Position numbers and translations under genes: made by a program. Below, piece after piece: positions 6,978 through 14,392 of a stretch of 21,853 nt of DNA. Each line of letters begins with the position of its first letter. Position 1 is the first letter of the stretch. Source of the DNA: Nitrososphaera sp. (lineage in GTDB: Archaea; Thermoproteota; Nitrososphaeria; Nitrososphaerales; Nitrososphaeraceae); assembly GCA_023252395.1 (NCBI GenBank), contig JAJPDY010000003.1, positions 1 through 21,853 of the forward strand, in the 5' to 3' direction. Under the pieces are notes generated by a model. It saw only the letters and a list, made by a program, of their open reading frames with translations. It was not told the DNA's origin and ran no database searches.

Positions 6978-8209
6978 TTTTTATTTTTTTCTCCCTTTGT
7001 TTTTTTATCATCGTCGGCAGTCGCGCCTGCAGCGACCGAGTTTGCGATGATTGATTGCAGGCCCCACAGTTCTACGAACCCCTTGGCCAGGTTCTGGTCA
7101 AAGGTAGACCCGGCTGCGTACGTTGCCAGATCGTTTTTGTACAGGGAATATTTCGATTCCCTGCCAACCACGCGAAGTGATCCCCTTTGCATCTTTAACC
7201 TGACTTTTCCGGTAACTCGGATTTGAGTCGCATCTATAAATCTATCCAAGTCATTGCGCAGCGGGTCCTGCCACAGCCCGGAATATGCAAGCCAGCTCCA
7301 CTGCTCGTCCACCGTGCGCTTGAACGCAAGCTCGTGTTTTGTCAGCACCATCTTCTCCAGATCCCTGTGTGCCTCGATTATCGTGATCGCAGCCGGCGCT
7401 TCGTACACTTCCCTTGACTTTATGCCAACTACGCGGTCCTCTATGTGGTCGACTATGCCAACTCCATGAGCGCCGGCCTTGTCGTTGACGTACTGGATGA
7501 GATCGATTATTGGCATGCGCTTGCCGTCCGCGGCTACCGGAGTCCCGGCTTCAAATTCTAATTCGATGTAGCCGGCCTTGTCGTTGGCAAAGTTGATGAA
7601 CTGGAATGCGTCTTCTGGCGGCTCAAAGTGCGAATCCTCGATATTGCCTCCTTCCACGGCCCTGCCCCACAGGTTGAGGTCGATACTGTACTTTTTCGCC
7701 TCGGCGCTTATCGGTATGTCCTGCTCTTTTGCAAATTTCATCTCGACGTCGCGTGTGAGGTTCATGTCCCGTATCGGGGCGATTATCTTGAGCTTTGGGT
7801 TGAGGGCTCGCATCGTGACGTCAAACCTTATCTGGTCGTTGCCCTTGCCTGTGCAGCCGTGCGCTATGGCGATGGCGCCTTCCTTGTTTGCCACTTGTAC
7901 GGCTTTGGCAGCAATCAGCGGGCGGGCGAGCGCGGTAGCCAGCGGGTACTTGTTTTGATACAGGCCGTTAGCCTTGATGCTTGGAATAACGTAATCGCGT
8001 GCAAATTCTTCTCGGGCGTCAACGTAGACGTGCTTTATCGCGCCTATCGCCTTGGCCTTCTTTTCAATCTCCTTGAAATCGTCGTCCTGGCCGCAGTCCA
8101 CCGTGACTGTTACCACGTCGAGCTTGTGCAGAGTCTGCAAGTATCGTATGCAAACAGAAGTGTCCAAGCCCCCCGAGTAGGCCAAAACAACCTTGCCGTT
8201 ATTTCCCAT
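6974..8209 (-). CDS. argG: Argininosuccinate synthase
   Basis: Joins citrulline and aspartate with ATP in arginine synthesis; 411 residues, the usual length. AYSGGLDTS (10-18) is the PP-loop that binds ATP, and HGCTGKGNDQIRF (117-129) is the family signature around the citrulline/aspartate site. The C-terminus carries a Lys-rich hydrophilic tail beyond the conserved part. It is the first gene of the argG-lysW-lysX unit, overlapping lysW by four bases. Its ATG lies about 35 bp from a TATA box at 8239-8248, implying a leader of under ten bases, and the phased half-site array lies immediately upstream of that box. Its place at the head of a lysine cluster suggests shared control, and perhaps a shared carrier, for arginine and lysine. 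Confidence 0.96.
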   Translation of the reverse strand: MGNNGKVVLAYSGGLDTSVCIRYLQTLHKLDVVTVTVDCGQDDDFKEIEKKAKAIGAIKHVYVDAREEFARDYVIPSIKANGLYQNKYPLATALARPLIAAKAVQVANKEGAIAIAHGCTGKGNDQIRFDVTMRALNPKLKIIAPIRDMNLTRDVEMKFAKEQDIPISAEAKKYSIDLNLWGRAVEGGNIEDSHFEPPEDAFQFINFANDKAGYIELEFEAGTPVAADGKRMPIIDLIQYVNDKAGAHGVGIVDHIEDRVVGIKSREVYEAPAAITIIEAHRDLEKMVLTKHELAFKRTVDEQWSWLAYSGLWQDPLRNDLDRFIDATQIRVTGKVRLKMQRGSLRVVGRESKYSLYKNDLATYAAGSTFDQNLAKGFVELWGLQSIIANSVAAGATADDDKKTKGEKNKK

Positions 8210-8237
8210 GAATACATCCGTTGCGTTTCTAACACTA

Positions 8238-8297
8238 CATTTATATTTTTTGGTCAGGAATGACCTAAATCAAGGTGATAGTGGCCAATGTTGGTCA
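8238..8297 (-). promoter_or_regulatory. Promoter of argG with five phased TGGTCA-like operator half-sites (copy A)
   Basis: Plus-strand half-sites are TGGTCA 8251, TGACCT 8261 (inverted), AGGTGA 8273, TGGCCA 8282 and TGGTCA 8292. The first pair forms the palindrome GGTCA-n5-TGACC. The TATA-like element at 8239-8248 is nearly symmetrical (ATTTATATTT), so it could also serve the divergent ACT-domain gene. Aligned from 8241 against 5881, 44 of 60 bases match without a gap. For argG the array is upstream of TATA, a position suited to activation. For the divergent gene it covers the start region, a position suited to repression. Confidence 0.75.
8273..8279 (+). promoter_or_regulatory. Ribosome binding site of the ACT-domain gene
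   Basis: AGGTGAT matches the Shine-Dalgarno complement of the archaeal 16S 3' end at seven positions and stands eight bases before the ATG at 8288, supporting that start. It coincides with the third half-site of operator copy A. Confidence 0.6.
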
Positions 8298-8980
8298 ACA
8301 ATGAAAAGTCGATAACAAACGCGGTCAAGGAAGTGGTCAACAACGACCTGTCGTTCCAAGATTCGCTCCAGCGCGACTACTGCAATATCAGCGCGCTTGC
8401 AAGGATAATCAAGCCGCAGATAGACACGATGCTCGGCGGCAAGAACACGAGCATTGAAAGCATTGTCACTGCGCTCAAGAGGTCAAGGCGCGACTACAAT
8501 GTTCCTGAAAAGCCGATAGCGTCGATACTTGCAGGAAGCACCATCAGCGTCAGGACAGACGTTGCAAAAGTGTCTGCAGAAAAGAGCAAAAAGACTATCG
8601 AAAAGGTTGCAAAGGCGCTTACCCAGAATGTCAACAACTTTATCAGCGTGTCAGAGAGCATCATGTCAATCACTCTTGTCTTTGACGAGGTGCTGCTGGA
8701 AGACGTCAAGGAAATGTTTGCCCACGACGACATTTTAGAGATAGAGGACGATCTGGCCGCAATAATCGTGCACAGCCCGGAAGAGATAATCAAGACTCCG
8801 GGGTGCGCCATCGCATTTTACAACCAGCTGGCGCGCCGGCACATCAACATAGAGGACACGGTCAGCTGCTACACTGACACTATAGTGCTTGTCAAAATGG
8901 ACCAGGTGGGCAAGGCGTTTAACGCATTGACAGATTTGATATCAAATTCAAGAAAGATGCCAAAAAAGAAGCACAAATGA
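8288..8980 (+). CDS. ACT-domain protein, predicted amino-acid metabolism regulator (COG2150-like)
   Basis: A 230-residue soluble protein. The N-terminal part (about 20-70) is helical, with a DYCNISALARIIKP segment resembling a helix-turn-helix found in archaeal proteins annotated as amino-acid regulators. The C-terminal part (about 158-218) resembles an ACT ligand-binding domain, with a GCAIAFYNQLARRHINIED stretch. The tail is strongly basic. It is transcribed divergently from argG and shares the operator/promoter region, so it probably belongs to the same regulon and may sense an amino acid. I do not know its molecular partner. An AGGTGAT site eight bases upstream supports the ATG. Confidence 0.75.
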   Translation: MLVNNEKSITNAVKEVVNNDLSFQDSLQRDYCNISALARIIKPQIDTMLGGKNTSIESIVTALKRSRRDYNVPEKPIASILAGSTISVRTDVAKVSAEKSKKTIEKVAKALTQNVNNFISVSESIMSITLVFDEVLLEDVKEMFAHDDILEIEDDLAAIIVHSPEEIIKTPGCAIAFYNQLARRHINIEDTVSCYTDTIVLVKMDQVGKAFNALTDLISNSRKMPKKKHK

Positions 8981-8981
8981 G

Positions 8982-11387
8982 CTAGCGCCCGTCTCCCACA
9001 ACCGTCACTTTTGTATATTTTATTGCAAGCAATGCCATCAGAGCTGACGCTGCGGCGCCGGCGTATGTGCCAAGCCCAAACAGCAAGTTGCCGCTAAAGC
9101 CTATCACCATTGCAAGCGTGGCTGCAAGGACAGTGCCTATTATGGAGGCAATGATGTTTACGCCCCAAAGAAGTGTGGTGTCGTTTCCCCTGTTTTTCAT
9201 GAATGACGCCATGCTGATAAGTGACGGGAACTGGAAGCCCATCAGGAGGCCGGCAGGTGACAGGAGCGCCATCGTGAGCGCAATCCTGTATGGGAGCTCC
9301 ATTGTAATGCTTGAATCAATGATCTGCGGCAGGAAGGCAAAGTTAAACAGGATCACGCCTGCAAGAATCGGAACCGTGACAAATACAGCTTTGTACGGCC
9401 TGCCGGGAAATAGCCTGCCGCTCAGGTACGCGCCAATTCCGCTTGACAAGAGGATGGAAAACAGAATGACTGTCAGGGCCATTATTGGAGTCCCAAGCAA
9501 CAGCAGGAACTTTTGGATGAAGGTTACTTCAAGGAACATAAAGCCAAGGCCGATGAACACTGCAAAGAGGATGTGAAAGCCTGATGTGGCGTCCATCGTT
9601 GCCTTCTTTCTTTTAGCATGGAACACAAGTAGGACTGATAGGGCGGCAGAAATTCCAAGGACAGTTTCAAGCAGAATAACCATCTGCTGAGGCACCGGCT
9701 CTTTTGCAAAGTAGAAGGGCGAGTCATCTGTAGGGACATTTGGATTTGAGAGGGTGGCAAGGTATTCTCTGTAGGCGTTGCTGTCAAACAGCTTGTCATA
9801 AGGCGGCTGTATGTACCTGTCAGCCAGCATGGTTACGTCGGCACGGTTTTCTGCTGCCCTCTGGCTTGCCAAGTCAACTTGGCTGTCCGTAAAGGGCGTG
9901 GGCTTGACAATCACCAGCACGGGATAGTACGTCTGGCTGTCGCTTGTACGGCCAAAATACAGGCCGGGCCTGTCTTCTACCACTATGATATTCTTGCTTG
10001 CAGATTCCCTGCTTTGCCCCGTCTCTTTTACCAGAGAATCGACCACAAGGGGCATGAGCCTTGGCAGCTCAAAATTCCACCTTATCATCACGAGCATGCC
10101 ATCCTTGTTCAGGTGGCGTATGTACTGCTGGAACGCCTCCGTGGTATAGAGGTAGTTCTCTGAAAGCGCGTAGCCACCGGCGAGCTGGGCCGCCCACGAG
10201 TCTACCAGCTTTATCACTATTGCGTCGTACTTTGCGTCGGTAGAGCTGATAAAGCGCCGGCCGTCGTCAATGAACAGGTCAACGTCCTTGTTATCATATA
10301 CATCTCCTGACTGGCTCCCAAAGCGTTTCACGGCAGAAACTATCAGCGGGTTCAGCTCTACCGCTGTGACTTTCTTTGAGCCGCCTGCAAGAGCGGTCTG
10401 GATGTCTTCTCCACCGCCGCCTCCTATGACAAGAGTGCTATTCGTCTTTTGCATGTCGTACGGCATATAGTCCATGTATTTCTGCAGCCAGGCAAGGTCG
10501 CTTCTGGAGCCATTCCACTGAAATATCGGCGTGCCGGCGTCCGCATCAATAATAATTGACGCCAGCTCCCTAGAGGTGGTGTCTGCTTCCCTATTCTTGC
10601 TTGTAACGTCAATGCGGGAAAAAGAATTCCACTCCTTTGAGAGATGCTCAAATTTTGAAGGGTCTTTAAGCTGGTAGTAAAGCCCCTTGTTCGAGCCTGG
10701 GCGCACTTCAAAGATGCCAAGGTTTGATACATTTCCGGCTATGGGCAAGAGTATCGTGGCTGCGAGGACAATGCCGGCAAGCATCTTTGTCCTGCGTGCC
10801 AGTGCAATCCTGTCTGCCTGCCGCGCTCTCAATATCAATGCCCCTATTATCGCTGACGCTGCAACCATGGGCGCCGTCAGGAGAATAACATATTCGGCGC
10901 CGAGCCCCTGCATCAGCGGATCCAAAAGCAGGGTGGCAGATGCGGCTCCGACCAGATCGGCAAAGTACAGCTTGCTTATGTTCTGGGGCATCGCGTGGAA
11001 CACCAGCGCCATTATCGACCCGGCGAAAAAGAAGGGGACAGAGGACACTAGATAGAAGAGGTAAATGTTGGACGTGTCGGGCGGGATGCTCGATAGCAGG
11101 AAGACAAACACAGGCACCGATACTGCGTACGCAATTGCAAAGTAGATTATGCGCGATGACAGGTGCTCCTTGTTTTCGTACTTGTCCTTCCATCTGGCGC
11201 TGTCTTTTTGCATGTGTATTACAAGCGAGCCAATACCTAGACCAAAAAATGCCACGGAAATAGCCATGAACGCATAGTCATACCACAAGATAATGGAAAA
11301 GACCCGGGTCAGCGCAAGCTCTAGCAGTATAGTGCTAAGAGAGGAGAAGAACAGGACTAGCAAAAGGAAGATCAAAAATGGCTTCAA
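8982..11387 (-). CDS. Large membrane protein with central spermidine-synthase-like domain
   Basis: An 801-residue protein in three parts. Residues 1-220 form about five to six membrane helices. Residues about 225-560 form a soluble domain with the aminopropyltransferase/methyltransferase Rossmann signature: LVIGGGGGEDIQTAL at 319-333, Glu344 in TAVELNP as the ribose-binding acid, IDDGRRF at 373-379 and VIKLVDSW at 391-398. Residues about 575-800 form another set of roughly seven helices. Membrane-bound SpeE homologues are known in bacteria, but their substrates are mostly unknown. The start is TTG, supported by a GGAG site eight bases upstream (11396-11399) and a stop codon just before. The fold call is good; polyamine synthesis is not established. 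Confidence 0.8.
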   Translation of the reverse strand: MKPFLIFLLLVLFFSSLSTILLELALTRVFSIILWYDYAFMAISVAFFGLGIGSLVIHMQKDSARWKDKYENKEHLSSRIIYFAIAYAVSVPVFVFLLSSIPPDTSNIYLFYLVSSVPFFFAGSIMALVFHAMPQNISKLYFADLVGAASATLLLDPLMQGLGAEYVILLTAPMVAASAIIGALILRARQADRIALARRTKMLAGIVLAATILLPIAGNVSNLGIFEVRPGSNKGLYYQLKDPSKFEHLSKEWNSFSRIDVTSKNREADTTSRELASIIIDADAGTPIFQWNGSRSDLAWLQKYMDYMPYDMQKTNSTLVIGGGGGEDIQTALAGGSKKVTAVELNPLIVSAVKRFGSQSGDVYDNKDVDLFIDDGRRFISSTDAKYDAIVIKLVDSWAAQLAGGYALSENYLYTTEAFQQYIRHLNKDGMLVMIRWNFELPRLMPLVVDSLVKETGQSRESASKNIIVVEDRPGLYFGRTSDSQTYYPVLVIVKPTPFTDSQVDLASQRAAENRADVTMLADRYIQPPYDKLFDSNAYREYLATLSNPNVPTDDSPFYFAKEPVPQQMVILLETVLGISAALSVLLVFHAKRKKATMDATSGFHILFAVFIGLGFMFLEVTFIQKFLLLLGTPIMALTVILFSILLSSGIGAYLSGRLFPGRPYKAVFVTVPILAGVILFNFAFLPQIIDSSITMELPYRIALTMALLSPAGLLMGFQFPSLISMASFMKNRGNDTTLLWGVNIIASIIGTVLAATLAMVIGFSGNLLFGLGTYAGAAASALMALLAIKYTKVTVVGDGR

Positions 11388-11451
11388 ATGCAGCTCCTAT
11401 CCAAAAGAAAACATTAGGGATATAGGTTTCCTAGCCTGTAGGTAGCGAAAT

Positions 11452-11474
11452 CTTCTAGTGCTTCCAGCTAGAAG
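11452..11474. promoter_or_regulatory. Inverted repeat, possible operator
   Basis: CTTCTAG (11452-11458) and its exact complement CTAGAAG (11468-11474) are separated by nine bases. The repeat lies about 20 bp upstream of the TATA-like box of the HTH gene starting at 11525, in the 137-bp divergent gap. It could be an autoregulatory site or a hairpin; the function is inference. Confidence 0.4.
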
Positions 11475-11492
11475 CCTGCCGAGATCATGCAA

Positions 11493-11501
11493 AGTTTATT
11501 T
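11493..11501 (+). promoter_or_regulatory. TATA box for the HTH/B12-like gene
   Basis: The plus-strand AGTTTATTT is centred about 27 bp before the GTG at 11525. This supports GTG as the start of a leaderless transcript. Confidence 0.5.
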
Positions 11502-11524
11502 CGTGCAAATCATGAAAAGCTGAC

Positions 11525-12433
11525 GTGTACCGGCGCTATACGCTAGACGAGGTTAAGCGCAAAATAGTCGACGCGTTGCAGAATGCCGGCACCGGCCTAT
11601 CTGGCATCGAACTTGCAGACAAGACAGGCATCAACAGGATGACTATAACAAAATACCTCGATGTCATGCATGCCATGGGTCTGGTGAAAAAGAAAAAAAC
11701 AGGCTCAGTCAATGTCTGGTTTCTGGAAACAGGGGTCGCAGATATAGAGTTCCCCATCAACTACATACAGGTGCAGCAAAAGCTGATAAGCGCTGTTTTG
11801 GCCGGCGAGGAAGACCAAGCGCGAAGGATTTTGCTGAGCGTGCTAAATTCTAATGTCGACCAAGTGAAGGTGTTATCAGATGTTGTGCTTCCTGCAGTCA
11901 ACACCATAGGCGAGCTTTACGCAAGGGGGAGGCTTGACAAGACAGAGCGCACGTTCCTTCTGAACCTCATGGCAGAGTTTGTCGACCTTGTCAAGTTCAA
12001 TTCGCACACTACTGCGCAAAAGATGAACGCGCATGTGTTATTGGTAGCCGGCTCTGAAGATAAAGTTCATCTGGCAAAGAGCGCGGCAGTCGCATTTCAA
12101 ATTCTCGGGTGGGACTCTATATACATCGGAAACGTCGAAGACCAGATCGACCCATTTTTCGATATCGACTTTCAGCGCTACGTCTCGCGCACGTGGGGCA
12201 ACAGCCACGGCCTGATGATCATTTGCATATTTTCTTCCAGCGAAGGATCGCTGAGGTTCCTGTCCTCGACTGCCAAGGCCATGAAGGGCAGGCTTAAGGG
12301 CGAGCTTCGGATCGCGTCTTCTACCACTTCTGAGCTTCAGGCGGTGGCAGAAGAGAACTCGGACTATATCCCAAAAGACCTGCTGTCGCTTACAGAGTGG
12401 GCAGAGCGCGAATACAATACCATAGTCAAGTAG
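11525..12433 (+). CDS. HTH regulator with B12-binding-like sensor domain
   Basis: A 302-residue protein. Residues about 8-60 are a winged helix-turn-helix (SGIELADKTGINRMTITKYL). Residues about 80-165 resemble the helical cap domain that precedes cobalamin-binding domains. Residues about 170-290 look like the B12-binding Rossmann fold, with an HVLLVAGSEDKVHLAK start and a GWDSIYIGN strand. The cobalamin-ligand motif DxHxxG is degenerate: the His remains (KVHLAK) but the Asp and Gly are gone, so the domain may bind another ligand or none. The order recalls CarH/MerR-type light or redox regulators, although the HTH is of a different family. The start is GTG, supported by the TATA spacing. Its stop codon abuts that of the convergent membrane-protein gene with no base between. 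Confidence 0.7.
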   Translation: MYRRYTLDEVKRKIVDALQNAGTGLSGIELADKTGINRMTITKYLDVMHAMGLVKKKKTGSVNVWFLETGVADIEFPINYIQVQQKLISAVLAGEEDQARRILLSVLNSNVDQVKVLSDVVLPAVNTIGELYARGRLDKTERTFLLNLMAEFVDLVKFNSHTTAQKMNAHVLLVAGSEDKVHLAKSAAVAFQILGWDSIYIGNVEDQIDPFFDIDFQRYVSRTWGNSHGLMIICIFSSSEGSLRFLSSTAKAMKGRLKGELRIASSTTSELQAVAEENSDYIPKDLLSLTEWAEREYNTIVK

Positions 12434-12895
12434 CTAGGCTTGCTGCAGCTGGAATGGGGTTATCGGCGGCGCTTCAGGCACTATCGCCTGTATTGCCAGA
12501 GTTACAATCAACCCAATCACTGCAAACACTATTGTTGCCAGAACAGCTATTCCAAATGCCCTAAGCCAGCCAGTGTCAAACCCTTTCTTGAAAACAGCTA
12601 TCCACGCAATAAATGCAATGACAAACGATATTACCACGAGCACTGACCTCTCGCCAAACGTCAGGGCAAGTATCACTGATGAAATGAAAAGCACGATGGC
12701 GTAGACTATGGGGCCGACTGCGGTGACTAACATGGCCCGGGTAAACTTTGCTCGGCCAAGCGTGAGGATCTTTGCCGCTATCCAAACAGGGATTGAGACG
12801 ATTATCCATAGAGCAAGCAGGCCGACAAGAACTGCGGCAATTATGACTAGAATTCCGGCGCCTGCCTGAAGCAAAAACTGCTCGAGCAACACCAT
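12434..12895 (-). CDS. Small four-helix membrane protein, function unknown
   Basis: A 153-residue hydrophobic protein with four predicted membrane helices (about 13-45, 54-80, 83-101 and 110-138), short basic loops (AKILTLGRAK, FKKGFDTG) and a Pro/Gln-rich C-terminus. No family motif is recognised. A minus-strand CTTAAATC at 12914-12921 lies about 22 bp before the ATG and may be its TATA box. It is divergent from rpiA and convergent with the HTH gene; nothing in the context points to a function. Confidence 0.65.
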   Translation of the reverse strand: MVLLEQFLLQAGAGILVIIAAVLVGLLALWIIVSIPVWIAAKILTLGRAKFTRAMLVTAVGPIVYAIVLFISSVILALTFGERSVLVVISFVIAFIAWIAVFKKGFDTGWLRAFGIAVLATIVFAVIGLIVTLAIQAIVPEAPPITPFQLQQA

Positions 12896-12946
12896 TGATA
12901 GAATATGCTTCTGGATTTAAGGGCTACCTTTGGCAATTTACAACTC

Positions 12947-12953
12947 TTTTAAT
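12947..12953 (+). promoter_or_regulatory. TATA box for rpiA
   Basis: TTTTAAT is centred 28 bp before the rpiA ATG at 12978, matching a leaderless archaeal promoter. Confidence 0.45.
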
Positions 12954-12977
12954 CGATAGGGTCCAAGCTATGCCATA

Positions 12978-13697
12978 ATGTACGCCGGCCTGGAAGAGCA
13001 AACTAACTGGATTCCGCCATCATTTCAAAAGGCTGCGCAGAACCTTGCCAAAGAAGCAGTGAACAAGTTTGTGAAGGACAGCCAAGTTGTCGGTCTTGGC
13101 AGCGGCCCGATGGCGGCTGCAATAGTAAGGGAAATGGCAGATATGAAAAACAAGGAAGCTCTGGCGTGCATCCCGACTTCATTTCAGATAAAGCTGGAAG
13201 CAGAGTGCAGCGGCCTAAAGATTGTTGACGAAAGCTACATTCCAGAAATTGATGTCGTGTTTGACGGCGCAGATGAAGTAGATTCAAAATTTAACATGAT
13301 AAAGGGCGGTGGCGGGGCGCTTTTGAGGGAAAAAATAATCCACTCTGCAGCCAAAAAAGTGGTGATTGCTGCAGAATCAAGCAAGTTTGTCCCGGCCTTT
13401 AGCTGGCCGGTGCCTGTCGAGATACACCCGTTTGCCATCCACATAGCAAGGAAAAAGCTTGAAGAAACTGGTGGTAGGCCAAAGATGAGGATGCTGAGAG
13501 AAGGGTATCCCTATGTGACAGAGAACGGCAACTTTATCCTTGACACGTCTTTCAGGTTTGATTCGAAAGATATCAGGCAGATAGAAGTGGCATTGAAAAG
13601 TATCCCGGGAGTAGCAGAAGTCGGCTTATTCACAAGGCGGGCAGATGTATACTATAAAGCAAAAGAAGATGGCACTTTTGAGGTAATCGAACGGTAG
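12978..13697 (+). CDS. rpiA: Ribose-5-phosphate isomerase A
   Basis: Interconverts ribulose 5-phosphate and ribose 5-phosphate; 239 residues, typical length. DGADEVD (96-102) and KGGGGALLREKI (109-120) hold the active-site acids and lysine, including the catalytic Glu of the REK segment. The phosphate loop, usually GSGST, reads GSGPM (41-45), an unusual change. It has its own TATA box and is followed after three bases by the cyclase gene, then the cupin and gnd, suggesting one transcription unit. Gnd produces the substrate of this enzyme, so the two probably act together in supplying pentose phosphate. Confidence 0.93.
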   Translation: MYAGLEEQTNWIPPSFQKAAQNLAKEAVNKFVKDSQVVGLGSGPMAAAIVREMADMKNKEALACIPTSFQIKLEAECSGLKIVDESYIPEIDVVFDGADEVDSKFNMIKGGGGALLREKIIHSAAKKVVIAAESSKFVPAFSWPVPVEIHPFAIHIARKKLEETGGRPKMRMLREGYPYVTENGNFILDTSFRFDSKDIRQIEVALKSIPGVAEVGLFTRRADVYYKAKEDGTFEVIER

Positions 13698-13700
13698 CAA

Positions 13701-14366
13701 ATGCCAAGTATGAAAGGGATCAAAACGGAAAGGCTCTACGACATAACCCGCGCGCTGAGCCCGCGAATGCCAGTGTATCCCGGAGACCCGCAGCCTGAAT
13801 TTACGACACATTTGACAATAGAAAAGGATGGGGCAAACGTTACACGAATAGCCCTTGGCTCGCATACTGGGACCCATGTCGATGCGCCATGGCATTTTCT
13901 CCAAGACGGCAATACCATAGACAAGGAGCCTCTTGACAAGTTTGCTGGACAGGCAGTTATTGCGGACCTGTCGCAAAAGCCGGTGGGCGCAGGCATAGAC
14001 GGGCAAGACCTTGATGAATATGCAAGGGCAGTCAAAGATGGCGACATACTATTGATCTACACTGGCACAGACAATGGCAAAGTCAGAAGCAACTTTACTT
14101 ATCTTGAAACTTCGGCTGCAGAATGGCTTGTGCGCCGCGGCGTCAAGTGCATTGGCATTGACACGCTCAGCGTTGAAAAATATGGTAGCAAGGAAGCTCC
14201 AGTGCACAGGATGCTGCTCTCAGGAGGCATAGGAATAATCGAGAACCTTAACTCGAATTTAAAGCAGTTTGCAGGCAAGAGGATGTTCCTTGTGTGCATG
14301 CCGCTGCCACTTGAAGGAGTTGACGGGTCGCCGGCAAGAGCTATTCTATTTGACATAAAATCATAA
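13701..14366 (+). CDS. Cyclase/kynurenine formamidase-like metallohydrolase
   Basis: A 221-residue member of the cyclase family (COG1878). The signature HTGTHVDAPWHF (55-66) supplies the metal ligands His55, His59 and Asp61, and MPVYPGDP at 23-30 is the usual N-terminal motif. Family members include arylformamidase and other amidohydrolases acting on small amides or lactones. The substrate here is unknown. No kynurenine pathway gene is nearby, so a formamidase name would be premature; placement between rpiA and gnd might hint at sugar-acid or lactone chemistry. The ATG lies three bases after the rpiA stop. Confidence 0.82.
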   Translation: MPSMKGIKTERLYDITRALSPRMPVYPGDPQPEFTTHLTIEKDGANVTRIALGSHTGTHVDAPWHFLQDGNTIDKEPLDKFAGQAVIADLSQKPVGAGIDGQDLDEYARAVKDGDILLIYTGTDNGKVRSNFTYLETSAAEWLVRRGVKCIGIDTLSVEKYGSKEAPVHRMLLSGGIGIIENLNSNLKQFAGKRMFLVCMPLPLEGVDGSPARAILFDIKS

Positions 14367-14392
14367 AATAACTTGTTGGGCAGCTCTAGTCA

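Noticed and set aside
6980..7009. T-rich stretch on the plus strand at the argG/lysW junction, resembling an archaeal terminator
   Set aside because: Read on the minus strand it is the Lys-rich end of ArgG overlapping the lysW start by four bases; termination here would separate lysW from its operon, and on the plus strand no gene leads into it.
7628..8263. 211-codon open frame on the plus strand
   Set aside because: Antisense to argG, which has full family signatures, and its 3' end runs into the argG promoter; the Cys/Tyr/Arg-rich composition is typical of a shadow frame.
8239..8297. Riboswitch or attenuator in the argG/ACT intergenic region
   Set aside because: The repeats are periodic half-sites mostly upstream of the predicted argG transcript, and argG appears to have a leader of under ten bases, so a DNA operator explains them better.
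10708..11193. 161-codon minus-strand frame inside the large membrane-protein gene
   Set aside because: Overlaps the well-supported 801-codon gene in another frame and shows no domain.
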